In this document: piece by piece, positions 53,476 to 63,529 of the stretch
Numbering within the stretch: the first letter of the stretch is position 1
Layout of the letters: each line of letters starts with the position of its first letter
Assembly: GCF_014651775.1 (NCBI RefSeq)
Contig: NZ_BMXN01000012.1
Coordinates: forward strand, 43,746 to 107,745
Direction of reading: 5' to 3'
Length of the DNA stretch: 64,000 nucleotides
Origin: Vreelandella hamiltonii
GTDB lineage: Bacteria; Pseudomonadota; Gammaproteobacteria; Pseudomonadales; Halomonadaceae
The notes under the pieces: generated by a model
What the model was told of the DNA's origin: nothing
What the model saw: the letters and a program-made list of their open reading frames with translations, nothing else
The model's database searches: none
Translations under genes and position numbers: made by a program

Positions 53476-54393
53476 TCATTGCTGGGCGCTGCTCGTTTTA
53501 CTGGCCGCCACGCGGCTGACCAAGGGGCGGGTCAAGGTCTGCGCCATGATCACGCCTGCCAGGATCAGCAGCCCGCCAATGAAGTGGAAGCCCGCTACCC
53601 GCTCACCCAAAAACGCCATGGCAATCAGGGCGCTGAACAAGGGCATCAGGTTGATGAAAATACTCGACTGGTTGGCCCCGATCTGACGGACGGCCCGCAT
53701 CCATAGGAAGGTAGTGATCACCGAGGCCGGAATGCCTGCGTAGAGAATCAGCCAGACGTTGCTGCTATCCACTGGGGTCATGGGGCCCATCAGGTACGCG
53801 GGCAGCAGGAACAGCACGGCAAAACAGACCTGGGCGTAAAGCATCACCCAGGGCGGAAGGTTCATGGCCCAGCGTTTCAGCATAACGCCATACAGCGCAT
53901 AGCAGGTGGCTGCCACCACCATCAGCGCGTCGCCCTGGGCCACCTGCAGTTGCAGCAACGACAGCGGGTTGCCACGCCCCAGCAGTACCGTCACGCCAAT
54001 GAAGGCCAGCACGCCGCCTGCCACGCCGCCCATCGTGGGGGGCTCACGCAGAATCAGCGCGCTGAGCAGCACCGTCAGCAGGGGTACCATGGCCGCCAGA
54101 ATGCCCATGTTGGTGGCGGTGGTGGTTTCGGCTGCCACGTAGGCAAGCCCCTGCCACAGGCCCATGCCCAGCAGCCCAAGCAGCGCCAGCTTCAGCCAGT
54201 TGCGGCGAATCTCGTCGCGGTGACGCAATACCGCAGGCAGCACGAAAGGGGTCATGACCGCCAGCGCCAGCAGCCAGCGTAAAAAGGCGATACTGCTGGG
54301 CGCGATGGCGCCGACCGTCAACTGGTTGATGGTCATGTTCCCCGACCAGATCAGCACGGTGGCCAGTGGGGGCAAGAAGTAGATCAATGGCAT
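53476..54393 (-). CDS. EamA/DMT-family transporter
   Basis: The 305-residue protein has ten hydrophobic segments arranged as two EamA repeats: first WSGNMTINQLTVGAIAPSSI and LRWLLALAVMTPFVL, second QGDALMVVAATCYALYGVML and LMPLFSALIAMAFLGERV. It is probably an exporter of amino acids or other small metabolites. The substrate is unknown. AAGGGA precedes the start. It ends 43 bp before the GNAT-nitrilase start on the same strand. Confidence 0.93.
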   Translation of the reverse strand: MPLIYFLPPLATVLIWSGNMTINQLTVGAIAPSSIAFLRWLLALAVMTPFVLPAVLRHRDEIRRNWLKLALLGLLGMGLWQGLAYVAAETTTATNMGILAAMVPLLTVLLSALILREPPTMGGVAGGVLAFIGVTVLLGRGNPLSLLQLQVAQGDALMVVAATCYALYGVMLKRWAMNLPPWVMLYAQVCFAVLFLLPAYLMGPMTPVDSSNVWLILYAGIPASVITTFLWMRAVRQIGANQSSIFINLMPLFSALIAMAFLGERVAGFHFIGGLLILAGVIMAQTLTRPLVSRVAASKTSSAQQ

Positions 54394-54564
54394 AGCGCAT
54401 TCCCTTAAAACAATCCCTTATCGTTAGCCGGTTAATGTGACCTTCTTTTCCATGATGAGCAAGGGGGCAACGGCGGTAAAAGGCTGTACGCCGAAGGAAC
54501 TATGTCATACGCTTGTTTGAATATGAGAGGCTTGTCTTTCTAACAACTCCAAAGGAGCGCCGTG

Positions 54565-56577
54565 ATGCACGCTTATCCGCACCTTTTTCGCCCGTTGACC
54601 GTGGGCCACCTGACGCTGCCCAACCGGGTGCTGATGGGCTCCATGCACACCAACCTGGAAGAGGCCCCCAACGGCTTTGCACGTTTGGCGGCGTTCTATG
54701 CCGAGCGGGCGCGGGCGGGGGTCAGCCTGATCGTCACTGGCGGCATTGCGCCGAATGCCGAGGGTGCGGTGTTTCAGGGGGCGCATGCGCTCACCGAGGC
54801 CAGCCAGCTCGAAGAGCACCGCCAGGTGGTGGACGCCGTTCACCAGGCGGGCGGACATCTGTGCATGCAGATTCTGCACGCCGGTCGCTACGCTTACTCC
54901 CCTGAGCTGGTGGCGCCTTCGGCGTTGCAGGCGCCCATCAATCCGTTCGTGCCCCGTGCGCTGACCAGCGACGAGGTCGAGCAGCAAATTGCCGACTACG
55001 TGCGCTGCGCCACGCTGGCCCAGCAGGCGGGCTACGATGGGGTCGAAGTGATGGGCTCCGAGGGGTACCTGATCAATCAGTTCATTTGTCGCCGCACCAA
55101 CCACCGGGACGATGAGTGGGGCGGCGACTTCGCAGGGCGTATACGCTTTGCGGTGGAGATCGTCAGGCGCATTCGTGAAGCCGTGGGCAGCCGCTTCCTG
55201 ATCATCTTCCGGCTGTCGATGATTGACCTGGTAGAGGGGGGCAGCACCTGGGAAGAGGTCGTGCAGCTTGGCCAGGCCATCGAAGCGGTGGGCGCCAACC
55301 TGATCAATACCGGCATCGGCTGGCACGAAGCGCGGGTGCCCACCATCGTCACCAGCGTGCCTCGGGCAGCCTTCAGCGAGGTGACCAAACGGATTCGCAG
55401 CGCGCTGTCGATCCCGCTGATCACCACCAACCGCATCAATATGCCCGACGTGGCCGAGCGCCTGCTGGCGTCAGGGCACGCGGACATGGTCTCCATGGCG
55501 CGGCCTTTCCTGGCAGACCCTGAATGGGTGCAGAAAGCTGAGCTCGGCAAGGCCGAAGAGATCAATACCTGTATCGCCTGTAATCAGGCGTGTCTCGACC
55601 ATACCTTCATGGGCAAGCTGACCTCTTGCCTGGTCAACCCGCGTGCATGCCACGAAACCGAGCTGCCTTTGGTGGCTGCCGAGTCTCCCAAGCGAGTGGC
55701 CGTGGTCGGCGGCGGGCCTGCCGGGCTTGCCACCGCCGTGGAAGCCGCCCGCCGAGGTCATCGGGTGGTGCTGTTCGAACGGCACAGCGAGCTGGGCGGG
55801 CAATTCAACTTGGCGCGCAAGATTCCGGGCAAGGAAGAGTTCAACGAAACGCTGCGCTACTTCCGCGTCATGCTCGACAAGTACGGCGTGGAGGTACGCT
55901 TGAATACCGACGCCACGCTGGAGGCGCTGGCTGCCTTCGACGACGTGGTGCTGGCCACCGGCGTGACGCCCCGTGAGCTGACCCTGCCTGGCGCCGACCA
56001 TCCCAGCGTGTTGAGTTACGCCGAAGCCATTGCGCAGCCCGAGCGAGTGGGCCGCCGGGTGGCCGTGATTGGTGCCGGAGGTATCGGCTTCGATGTGTCG
56101 GAACTGCTGGCGCATCATGGCCACCCGGCCCTGGATCTGCAGTCCTGGTGTGAAGAGTGGGGCGTGGACCTCACGGTGAGTGAGCCAGGCGGGCTGAAAG
56201 CTCCCACACCGCCCGCTTCACCACGCAGTATCGTGATGTTGCAACGCAAAAGCTCCAAGCCCGGTAAAAACCTGGGCAAGACGTCTGGCTGGGTGCATCG
56301 CGCGTCGCTCAAGCAGCGCGGGGTGCGTACCCTGACTGGCTGCGAGTACCTGAAAATCGACGATGCCGGGCTGCATGTTCGTCAGGGTGAAGAGGCGCAG
56401 GTGCTGGCGGTGGACACCATCGTGGTGTGTGCGGGTCAGGAGTCGGTGCGGGACCTGCTGACGCCCCTGGAGCAGGCGGGCAAACGCGTGCATGTGATTG
56501 GTGGCGCAGACGAAGCGGCCGAGCTGGATGCCAAGCGGGCGATTGACCAGGGCACCCGTCTGGCTGCCACGCTGTAG
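54565..56577 (+). CDS. fadH: NADPH-dependent 2,4-dienoyl-CoA reductase
   Basis: FadH removes 2,4-double bonds of unsaturated acyl-CoAs during beta-oxidation. This 670-residue protein has an N-terminal FMN barrel (LPNRVLMGSMHTNLEE; YDGVEVMGSEGYLINQF), a 4Fe-4S cluster site CIACNQACLDH plus later cysteines at about 335-360, and a C-terminal FAD/NADPH part (VAVVGGGPAGLATAVEAAR; VAVIGAGGIGFDVSE). The ATG at 54565 follows AAAGGAG with 7-base spacing; the GTG directly before it at 54562 is also possible. Confidence 0.96.
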   Translation: MHAYPHLFRPLTVGHLTLPNRVLMGSMHTNLEEAPNGFARLAAFYAERARAGVSLIVTGGIAPNAEGAVFQGAHALTEASQLEEHRQVVDAVHQAGGHLCMQILHAGRYAYSPELVAPSALQAPINPFVPRALTSDEVEQQIADYVRCATLAQQAGYDGVEVMGSEGYLINQFICRRTNHRDDEWGGDFAGRIRFAVEIVRRIREAVGSRFLIIFRLSMIDLVEGGSTWEEVVQLGQAIEAVGANLINTGIGWHEARVPTIVTSVPRAAFSEVTKRIRSALSIPLITTNRINMPDVAERLLASGHADMVSMARPFLADPEWVQKAELGKAEEINTCIACNQACLDHTFMGKLTSCLVNPRACHETELPLVAAESPKRVAVVGGGPAGLATAVEAARRGHRVVLFERHSELGGQFNLARKIPGKEEFNETLRYFRVMLDKYGVEVRLNTDATLEALAAFDDVVLATGVTPRELTLPGADHPSVLSYAEAIAQPERVGRRVAVIGAGGIGFDVSELLAHHGHPALDLQSWCEEWGVDLTVSEPGGLKAPTPPASPRSIVMLQRKSSKPGKNLGKTSGWVHRASLKQRGVRTLTGCEYLKIDDAGLHVRQGEEAQVLAVDTIVVCAGQESVRDLLTPLEQAGKRVHVIGGADEAAELDAKRAIDQGTRLAATL

Positions 56578-56629
56578 CCATATTGAGCGCGTGACGTTGA
56601 CGTTGAAATGACGATAGACTGAAGGTCAA

Positions 56630-56685
56630 CCCTAACGACTAAGCCCTGTTAGGGAATTAAGGCGCAGGTGGCACCCGGCCTGCGC
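56630..56685 (+). promoter_or_regulatory. Two stem-loops in the threonine aldolase leader
   Basis: CCCTAAC pairs with GTTAGGG (56630-56636, 56648-56654), and GCGCAGG pairs with CCTGCGC (56662-56668, 56679-56685). Both lie just upstream of the ribosome-binding site. The first may end fadH transcription. No known riboswitch class was recognised. Confidence 0.45.
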
Positions 56686-56717
56686 TGCACGACCGCCAGA
56701 GAAAAAGGATAATCGTC

Positions 56718-57761
56718 ATGCCCTCGGAGTGTACCCCACGATTTTTAGCCAGTGACAACACCTCGGGTATTTGCCCGGAAGCGATGCAGTACCTGATGGA
56801 AGCCAATCAGGCCGATGACCTGGCCTACGGCAACGACCGCTGGACTGCCCGTGCCGCCGACCGCTTTCGTGAGATGTTCGACTACGATTGCGATGTGTTC
56901 TTCGTGTTCAACGGCACCGCTGCCAATTCACTGGCGCTTTCCGCGATGGGGCGCAGCTACCACAGCGTGATTTGTCATGAGTTGGCCCACATCGAAACCG
57001 ATGAGTGTGGCGGCCCGGAGTTCTTCTCCAACGGGGCCAAGCTGCTCACCTCCCCGGGTGCCAATGGCAAGCTGACCCCCAAGGGAATCGAAGCGCTGGT
57101 CACCAAGCGTAGCGATATCCACTACCCCAAACCCAAGGTCGTGTCGCTGACCCAGGCCACCGAAGTGGGTACGGTCTACTCCCGTGAAGAGCTGTTGGCG
57201 ATTCGCGCCATGGCCGACAAGCATGACCTGCGCCTGCACATGGATGGCGCGCGCTTTGCCAATGCCTGCGCCAGCCTGAAGGCGTCACCGGCCGAGCTGA
57301 CCTGGCAGGTTGGGGTGGATGCGCTGTGCTTTTCGGGCACCAAGAACGGCCTGGCGTTTGGCGAAGCCATCCTGTTTTTCAACCGGGAACTGGCCGAGGA
57401 TTTCTCCTACCGCTGCAAGCAGGCGGGCCAGCTCGCCTCCAAGATGCGCTATGTCTCGGCGCCTTGGCTGGGCCTGCTGGAAAGCGGCGCCTGGTTGACC
57501 AATGCCGAGCACGCCAACGCCATGGCCCGCTATCTGTCGGAAGGGTTGCAGGCGCTGCCTGGCGTCTCGCTGATGTTCCCCACCGAAGCCAACAGCGTTT
57601 TCGTTGAATTGCCTCCGCAAGCCATCGAAGCGTTGAAAGCGCGCGGATGGACCTTCTATACCTTCATTGGTGCGGGCGGCGCACGCTTCGTGTGCGCTTG
57701 GAACACCACCATCGAACTACTGGACCAGCTACTGGCCGACGTCAAATCCGTGCTGGAGTAA
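56718..57761 (+). CDS. ltaE: Low-specificity L-threonine aldolase
   Basis: This 347-residue PLP enzyme splits L-threonine or allo-threonine to glycine and acetaldehyde. It has FLASDNTSGICPEAM, AYGNDRWTARA, FVFNGTAANSLAL, ELAHIETDECGGPEF, MDGARFANA, and the PLP lysine in CFSGTKNGLA. AAAGGA precedes the start. A GC-rich hairpin lies shortly after the stop. Confidence 0.93.
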   Translation: MPSECTPRFLASDNTSGICPEAMQYLMEANQADDLAYGNDRWTARAADRFREMFDYDCDVFFVFNGTAANSLALSAMGRSYHSVICHELAHIETDECGGPEFFSNGAKLLTSPGANGKLTPKGIEALVTKRSDIHYPKPKVVSLTQATEVGTVYSREELLAIRAMADKHDLRLHMDGARFANACASLKASPAELTWQVGVDALCFSGTKNGLAFGEAILFFNRELAEDFSYRCKQAGQLASKMRYVSAPWLGLLESGAWLTNAEHANAMARYLSEGLQALPGVSLMFPTEANSVFVELPPQAIEALKARGWTFYTFIGAGGARFVCAWNTTIELLDQLLADVKSVLE

Positions 57762-57789
57762 GCCGCCAGCGAGGCTCGTTCGTGGTCGT

Positions 57790-57813
57790 CGCGCCGCCTG
57801 CTCAGGCGGCGCG
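57790..57813 (+). terminator. Terminator-like hairpin after threonine aldolase
   Basis: The perfect 11-bp stem CGCGCCGCCTG/CAGGCGGCGCG lies 29 bp past the stop. The tail TTGCGTTG is poor in T, so efficiency is uncertain. Confidence 0.55.
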
Positions 57814-58040
57814 TTGCGTTGTCAGCAAGGGATTCTCTTCACTGCTGCGCTTTCAACGCAACTATTTTGCCTCGCCTTTGCTCATAGCCATATAAGACGC
57901 GGATCGTTGCGCTGCGTTGAAGGTTTCGTCATCACATTTTGCTAATGCTGACTACGCTGATAGAGCGACACTTCGAACGGCAGGCGGCCTGGGGTTTGGG
58001 TCAGGCGATGGCTGCCGGGGATGGGCCACAGGAGAGTTCC

Positions 58041-59963
58041 ATGAGCATCTTTGATCACGTTCAAGACCGTTTTGCCCGCGTTCAGCAAGAGGACATGAGC
58101 CTGGAGGAGTATCTGGCGCTGTGCCGCCGTGATCCCAAGGTGTATGCCAGCGCCGCCGAGCGCATGCTGGAAGCCATAGGCGAGCCTGAGGTGATCGACA
58201 CGGCGAAAGACCCGCGTCTGTCACGTATCTTTTCCAACAAGGTGATTCGCCGTTACCCCGCGTTTGCCGAATTTCACGGCATGGAAGAGGCCATCGAGCA
58301 GATCGTGGCCTACTTCCGCCACGCCGCCCAAGGCCTGGAAGAGCGCAAGCAGATTCTCTACCTGCTGGGGCCGGTGGGCGGCGGTAAATCGTCGCTGGCC
58401 GAGCGTTTGAAGCTGCTCATGGAGCGTATCCCGTTTTACGCCATCAAGGGCTCGCCGGTGTACGAATCTCCGCTGGGGCTGTTTTCACCGGAAGAGGACG
58501 GCAAGCTGTTGGAGCAGGAGTACGGTATTGCCAGCCGCTACTTGCGCAGCGTCATGTCACCCTGGGCCGCCAAACGCTTGAAGGAGTACGGCGGAGATAT
58601 CTCCCAATTTCGCGTGGTGCGGCTCTATCCGTCGCGCTTGAACCAGATCGCCATCTCCAAGACCGAACCCGGTGACGAGAACAACCAGGATATCTCCTCG
58701 CTGGTGGGCAAGGTGGATATCCGCCAGCTGGAGCTCTACTCTCAGGACGACCCGGACGCCTATAGCTTCTCGGGCGGGCTGTGCCGTGCCAACCAGGGCC
58801 TGATGGAGTTCGTGGAGATGTTCAAGGCACCCATCAAGGTGCTGCATCCGCTGCTGACCGCCACCCAAGAGGGGAACTACAACCCCACCGAAGGCATGGG
58901 CGCGATCCCCTTCGATGGCGTCATTCTGGCCCACTCCAACGAATCCGAATGGCAGGCCTTCCGCAACAACCGCAATAACGAGGCGTTCCTCGACCGTGTA
59001 TACATCGTCAAGGTGCCTTACTGCCTGCGCGTCTCCGAAGAGATCAAGATCTACCAGAAACTGCTGGAAGACTCGTCCCTGAACGCCGCGCCTTGTGCCC
59101 CGGACACGCTGCGCATGCTGGCCCAGTTCTCCGTGCTGTCCCGGCTGAAAGTGCCCGAAAACTCCAGTATCTACTCCAAGATGCGTGTCTATGACGGCGA
59201 CAACCTCAAGGATACCGACCCCCGCGCCAAGTCCATTCAGGAGTATCGCGACGCGGCAGGCGTCGATGAAGGCATGCAGGGGCTGTCGACCCGCTTTGCC
59301 TTCAAGATCCTCTCGCGGGTATTCAACTTCGACAGCCAGGAAGTGGCAGCCAACCCGGTTCATCTGCTGTACGTGCTGGAGCAGGCGCTTGAGCGGGAGC
59401 AACTGCCGTCGGAAGTATTCGAGCGCTACCTGGGCTTCATCAAGGAGTTTCTGGCCCCGCGTTACGTGGATTTCATCGGCAAGGAGATTCAGACCGCGTA
59501 CCTGGAGTCCTACAGCGAGTATGGTCAGAACATTTTCGACCGCTATGTCACCTATGCCGACTTCTGGATTCAGGATCAGGAGTACCGCGACCCCGAAACC
59601 GGCGAGCTGTTGAACCGCCAGTCGCTGAACGAAGAGCTGGAGAAGATCGAAAAACCGGCCGGGATCTCCAATCCCAAGGACTTCCGTCATGAAGTGGTCA
59701 ACTTCGTGCTGCGGGCGCGGGCGCAGAACAACGGCATGAACCCTAGCTGGCAGTCCTACGAGAAGCTCAAGGGCGTCATCGAGCACAAGATGTTTGCCAA
59801 TACCGAGGAGCTTTTGCCGGTCATCTCGTTCAACGCCAAGGCATCCAGGTCCGATCAGAAGAAACACGAGGATTTCGTGGCGCGCATGGTGGACCGCGGC
59901 TATACCGAAAAGCAGGTGCGGTTGCTTTCCGAGTGGTATCTGCGCGTTCGCAAGTCCCAGTAG
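58041..59963 (+). CDS. prkA: PrkA-family serine kinase / AAA protein (YeaG)
   Basis: This 640-residue protein has an N-terminal AAA+ part (Walker A LGPVGGGKSSLAE, about residue 111) and the C-terminal PrkA kinase-like domain. SPVYESPLGLFSPEEDG, NPTEGMGAIPFDGVILAHSNE (in parts) and FLDRVYIVKVPYCLRVSEE are well conserved. In enterics YeaG acts with YeaH in nitrogen starvation and stationary-phase stress. AGGAG lies before the ATG at 58041. It is the first gene of the prkA-yeaH-spoVR operon. Confidence 0.95.
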   Translation: MSIFDHVQDRFARVQQEDMSLEEYLALCRRDPKVYASAAERMLEAIGEPEVIDTAKDPRLSRIFSNKVIRRYPAFAEFHGMEEAIEQIVAYFRHAAQGLEERKQILYLLGPVGGGKSSLAERLKLLMERIPFYAIKGSPVYESPLGLFSPEEDGKLLEQEYGIASRYLRSVMSPWAAKRLKEYGGDISQFRVVRLYPSRLNQIAISKTEPGDENNQDISSLVGKVDIRQLELYSQDDPDAYSFSGGLCRANQGLMEFVEMFKAPIKVLHPLLTATQEGNYNPTEGMGAIPFDGVILAHSNESEWQAFRNNRNNEAFLDRVYIVKVPYCLRVSEEIKIYQKLLEDSSLNAAPCAPDTLRMLAQFSVLSRLKVPENSSIYSKMRVYDGDNLKDTDPRAKSIQEYRDAAGVDEGMQGLSTRFAFKILSRVFNFDSQEVAANPVHLLYVLEQALEREQLPSEVFERYLGFIKEFLAPRYVDFIGKEIQTAYLESYSEYGQNIFDRYVTYADFWIQDQEYRDPETGELLNRQSLNEELEKIEKPAGISNPKDFRHEVVNFVLRARAQNNGMNPSWQSYEKLKGVIEHKMFANTEELLPVISFNAKASRSDQKKHEDFVARMVDRGYTEKQVRLLSEWYLRVRKSQ

Positions 59964-60043
59964 CCAGCCGGTTACGGGGGTGAACCTCACGATGGGCGGG
60001 CGCGAATGTTCAGCGCTCCCGCCTGAGGCATCAAGGAGGTCGA

Positions 60044-61333
60044 ATGACCTACTTCATTGATCGCAGACCTAACGCCAAGCACAAGAGCGCGGTCAATCGG
60101 CAGCGCTTTCTGGAGCGTTACCGCAAGCATATCAAGCGTTCGGTCGAGGAAGCCGTGAACCGTCGCTCCATCACCGACATGGAGCGCGGCGAGAAAATCT
60201 CGATTCCAACCAGGGATATCTCCGAGCCGGTGTTCCAGCACGGCAGCGGCGGCGCCCGCACCATCGTTTCCCCCGGCAACAAGGAGTTTCTGCAGGGGGA
60301 CAAAATACGTCGCCCCGGTGGGCAGGGCGGCGGCGGTGGCGCGGGTGAAGGCGGGGCGTCCAATCAGGGGGAGGGCAACGACGAGTTTGCCTTCACCCTC
60401 AGCCGCGAGGAGTTCCTGGAATTCGTTTTCGACGGCCTGGAGCTGCCACACTTGCAGCGCAAGCCCTTGAAGTCGCTGGAGGAGGTCAAGATGGTGCGGG
60501 CGGGGCTGGCCCGTGACGGCGTACCTTCGCGCATCAGCATTACCCGCTCCATGCGCGAAGCCTACGCCCGCCGTATTGCCATGCGCGCGCCCATCAAGCG
60601 GGCTTTGAAAGAGGCTGAAGAGGCGCTGGCGGCGGAAGAGCGCAAGGACCCGGTGCTGCGCAACCCGGCCCGGGTGGCGGAGCTCAAGGCCGAGGTGGAG
60701 CGGCTGGAGAAGCGCATCGAGGCGATTCCGTTCATCGATACCTACGACCTGCGCTATCACCAGCTGGCCGCCCAGCCGCAGCCATCGAGCCAGGCGGTGA
60801 TGTTTTGCGTGATGGACGTTTCCGGCTCGATGACCCAGAACCACAAGGATATCGCCAAGCGGTTTTTCCTGCTGCTCTACCTGTTTCTGGAGAAGCACTA
60901 CGAAAAGGTCGAGCTGGTATTCGTGCGCCACCACACCGCCGCTCGGGAGGTCAACGAGGAGGAGTTCTTCTACTCCCGCGAAACCGGCGGAACCATCGTC
61001 TCCAGTGCGCTGACGCTGGTGAACAGGATCATCGAAAAGCGCTACCCGGCAGGCCAGTGGAATCTATATGTGGCCCAGGCCTCCGACGGCGACAACTGGG
61101 ACGATGACTCCAATATCTGCCGCGACCTGCTGGTCAAGCAGCTGATGCCGCAGCTGCAGTATTACGCCTACGTGGAGATCACCCCCCACGATCATCAGTC
61201 GCTTTGGCATGAGTATGAAACCGTGGCTGCCCAGTTTCCCGAGCGTTTTGCCATGCGCCAGATCGTCGATGCCGGGGATATCTATCCCGTCTTCCGTGAG
61301 CTGTTCAAGCGCCGCCTGAGCCAGGAGCGCTAA
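60044..61333 (+). CDS. yeaH: YeaH/YhbH-family protein (DUF444)
   Basis: This 429-residue DUF444 protein has an N-terminal [20 protein letters not shown], a glycine-rich linker (about 82-105), and a von Willebrand A-like C-terminal part with MIDAS-type [20 protein letters not shown] and [12 protein letters not shown]. It is the partner of the PrkA kinase. AAGGAGG precedes the start. It lies 80 bp after prkA; a GCGC/CGGG hairpin falls in that gap. Confidence 0.95.
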   Translation: MTYFIDRRPNAKHKSAVNRQRFLERYRKHIKRSVEEAVNRRSITDMERGEKISIPTRDISEPVFQHGSGGARTIVSPGNKEFLQGDKIRRPGGQGGGGGAGEGGASNQGEGNDEFAFTLSREEFLEFVFDGLELPHLQRKPLKSLEEVKMVRAGLARDGVPSRISITRSMREAYARRIAMRAPIKRALKEAEEALAAEERKDPVLRNPARVAELKAEVERLEKRIEAIPFIDTYDLRYHQLAAQPQPSSQAVMFCVMDVSGSMTQNHKDIAKRFFLLLYLFLEKHYEKVELVFVRHHTAAREVNEEEFFYSRETGGTIVSSALTLVNRIIEKRYPAGQWNLYVAQASDGDNWDDDSNICRDLLVKQLMPQLQYYAYVEITPHDHQSLWHEYETVAAQFPERFAMRQIVDAGDIYPVFRELFKRRLSQER

Positions 61334-61353
61334 CGCGCGTTAAGGAGTGGGCC

Positions 61354-62919
61354 ATGAGTGTTGACCGCAACCCCATTGCAACGGGTTCCGACTGGAACTT
61401 TGGTATTCTGGAGCGCTTTGACGAAGAGCTGGCGCGGCTGGCTGACGAGTATCGGCTGGATACCTACCCCAATCAGATAGAAGTGATCACCACCGAGCAG
61501 ATGATGGATGCCTACGCCAGCGTGGGCATGCCGGTGGGCTATCACCACTGGTCGTTCGGCAAGCAGTTTCTGGCCGTGGAGCAGGCCTACAAGCGGGGCC
61601 AGATGGGGCTGGCCTACGAGTTGGTGATCAACTCCAACCCCTGTATCGCTTACCTGATGGAGGAGAACACGTTGATGATGCAGGTGCTGGTGATTGCCCA
61701 CGCCTGCTACGGCCATAACTCTTTCTTCAAGGGCAACTACCTGTTTCGTACCTGGACCGATGCCGAGTCCATCGTCGATTATCTGGTATTTGCCCGCAAG
61801 TACATCGCCCAGTGCGAAGAGCGCCACGGTACTCACGCCGTGGAGCAGTTGCTGGACGCTTGCCACGCCCTGCAGAATTACGGGGTCGACCGTTACAAGC
61901 GGCCTTCGCCCATGTCGGCCGAGGAGGAGGCCAAGCGCCAGGAGGAGCGAGAGGCCTACCTGCAAACCCAAGTCAACATGCTCTGGCGCACCATTCCCGA
62001 GCCACCGACGGGTGCAGAGCCGCTACCCGGGGCGCTGCACAGCGACGATGACCCGTTAGGACTGCACAGTGGCGGGCGCTACCCCTCGGAGCCCCAGGAG
62101 AACCTGCTCTACTTCATCGAGAAGAACGCGCCGCTGCTGGCCCCTTGGCAGCGGGAGATCGTGCGCATCGTGCGCAAGCTGGCGCAGTACTTCTACCCTC
62201 AACGGCAAACCCTGGTAATGAATGAGGGCTGGGCGTGCTTCTGGCACTACACCCTGATGAATCGGCTCTATGACGAGGGCAAGGTGGACGAAGGGCTGAT
62301 GCTGGAGTTTCTGCAGTCCCACGCGGCGGTCATTAATCAGCCGGGGTTCGATAGCCCTCACTACAGCGGCTTGAACCCTTATGCGCTGGGCTTTGCGATG
62401 TTCATGGACATTAAGCGCATCTGCGAAGACCCCACCGCCGAAGATCGCGAATGGTTTCCGGACATTGCCGGTAGCCCCTGGCGGGAAACGCTGGAGTTCG
62501 CCATGCGTAACTTCAAGGACGAGTCGTTCATCCAGCAGTTTCTATCACCCAAGGTGATGCGTGACCTGAAGCTGTTCATGATCGTCGACGACGACCAGTC
62601 GGAGATGTTGGAAGTGGCGGCGATTCATGACGAGCGGGGGTATCGGCGGGTGCGCAATGCGCTCTCGGCCCAGTATGCGCTATCGGTACGCGAGCCCAAC
62701 ATTCAAGTGGTGGAGGCCGCCATTCGGGGGGATCGCTCCCTGACACTGCATCACGTTCAGGACCATCGTCGTCCGCTGGCCAGAAGCGTGTATCCGGTGA
62801 TTCGTCACCTTCAGCAGCTGTGGGGGTTTCCTGTGCACCTGGTGTCGCTGGACGAGGGGCGGGTGACTCGCCGCTACCAGTGGCCGGTAGAAGAAGAGAA
62901 CAAGGAAAGCCATCCCTGA
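61354..62919 (+). CDS. ycgB: SpoVR-family protein (YcgB)
   Basis: This 521-residue SpoVR-like protein has EVITTEQMMDAYASVGMP, HWSFGKQFLAVEQAYKRGQMG (in parts), AHACYGHNSFFKGNYLF, and NEGWACFWHYTLMNRLYDEG. The function is unknown, but with PrkA and YeaH it forms a widely conserved three-gene unit linked to starvation and persistence. AAGGAG precedes the ATG. It is the last gene of the operon. Confidence 0.95.
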   Translation: MSVDRNPIATGSDWNFGILERFDEELARLADEYRLDTYPNQIEVITTEQMMDAYASVGMPVGYHHWSFGKQFLAVEQAYKRGQMGLAYELVINSNPCIAYLMEENTLMMQVLVIAHACYGHNSFFKGNYLFRTWTDAESIVDYLVFARKYIAQCEERHGTHAVEQLLDACHALQNYGVDRYKRPSPMSAEEEAKRQEEREAYLQTQVNMLWRTIPEPPTGAEPLPGALHSDDDPLGLHSGGRYPSEPQENLLYFIEKNAPLLAPWQREIVRIVRKLAQYFYPQRQTLVMNEGWACFWHYTLMNRLYDEGKVDEGLMLEFLQSHAAVINQPGFDSPHYSGLNPYALGFAMFMDIKRICEDPTAEDREWFPDIAGSPWRETLEFAMRNFKDESFIQQFLSPKVMRDLKLFMIVDDDQSEMLEVAAIHDERGYRRVRNALSAQYALSVREPNIQVVEAAIRGDRSLTLHHVQDHRRPLARSVYPVIRHLQQLWGFPVHLVSLDEGRVTRRYQWPVEEENKESHP

Positions 62920-62949
62920 AAACAGTGACCCCGCGGCGAGCGCGGGGTC
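62919..62949 (-). terminator. Terminator of the HiPIP gene
   Basis: The perfect 9-bp stem GACCCCGCG/CGCGGGGTC (62927-62935 and 62941-62949) is followed on the minus strand by ACTGTTTTC. It lies 7 bp past the HiPIP stop and also bounds the spoVR gene on the other strand. Confidence 0.8.
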
Positions 62950-62956
62950 CAGGGCA

Positions 62957-63271
62957 TTAGCCTTGTGCGGTCCAGGACTGGCACCAGCCGTCCGGCTCGA
63001 CACTGTTTTCCGGGAACAGCTGGCAACCTTCGGTGCCTTCCACGAAAAACATGCAGTTGGAGCACAGTTCACCCTCTTCGAAAGCCGGGTGGTCGCTGGC
63101 GTCACTGGCTTCTTCAACGTAGTTCAGTGCTTGGGCCGTCGGTGAGGACGGGTCCAGACGGGGCAGCTCCTGAGCAAAAGCAGTTTTCGACAGGATACCC
63201 GCACCAAACGGCAGGGCAGCAAGCCCCAGCACGCTGTTACGCATGAACTTACGACGGCTCTGATTAGCCAT
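62957..63271 (-). CDS. High-potential iron-sulfur protein (HiPIP)
   Basis: This 104-residue periplasmic electron carrier has a twin-arginine signal (SRRKFMRNSVLGLAAL). The mature part has four cysteines for a 4Fe-4S cluster: the CSNC pair, CQLF and WCQSW. HiPIPs pass electrons in photosynthetic or respiratory chains of proteobacteria, and halophiles often carry them. AGGAGACACC precedes the start. Confidence 0.95.
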   Translation of the reverse strand: MANQSRRKFMRNSVLGLAALPFGAGILSKTAFAQELPRLDPSSPTAQALNYVEEASDASDHPAFEEGELCSNCMFFVEGTEGCQLFPENSVEPDGWCQSWTAQG

Positions 63272-63529
63272 GGTGTCTCCTTATCGTCACGGTCTGACGG
63301 TGTGCTACGGTGATCGGGTGGTGGGCCACCTCTATAAAACTCCGACAGCGAAACGCTGCTGGAGATCTCTAGTACATGCTAGCGCAAGCGTAAAATTAGT
63401 GCGAATAACCTTATGAAAAGCGCGACAATTGGCCACGCTGCCCAGCAAGGCTTGGCCCCGCCGGGCAGGCTGCTATACTCGCTGCGTCGTGCAGTATTCA
63501 TCTTACCGCCACTCATTTGCGAGGACGCC

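Noticed and set aside
52050..53519. 489-codon plus-strand frame opposite the GNAT-nitrilase gene
   Set aside because: Shadow frame without domain signatures.
57814..58040. Sigma-54 promoter for the prkA operon
   Set aside because: No GG-N10-GC pattern with the expected flanks was convincing, although nitrogen control would fit the family.
58557..59990. 477-codon minus-strand frame opposite prkA
   Set aside because: Shadow frame; prkA is well conserved on the other strand.
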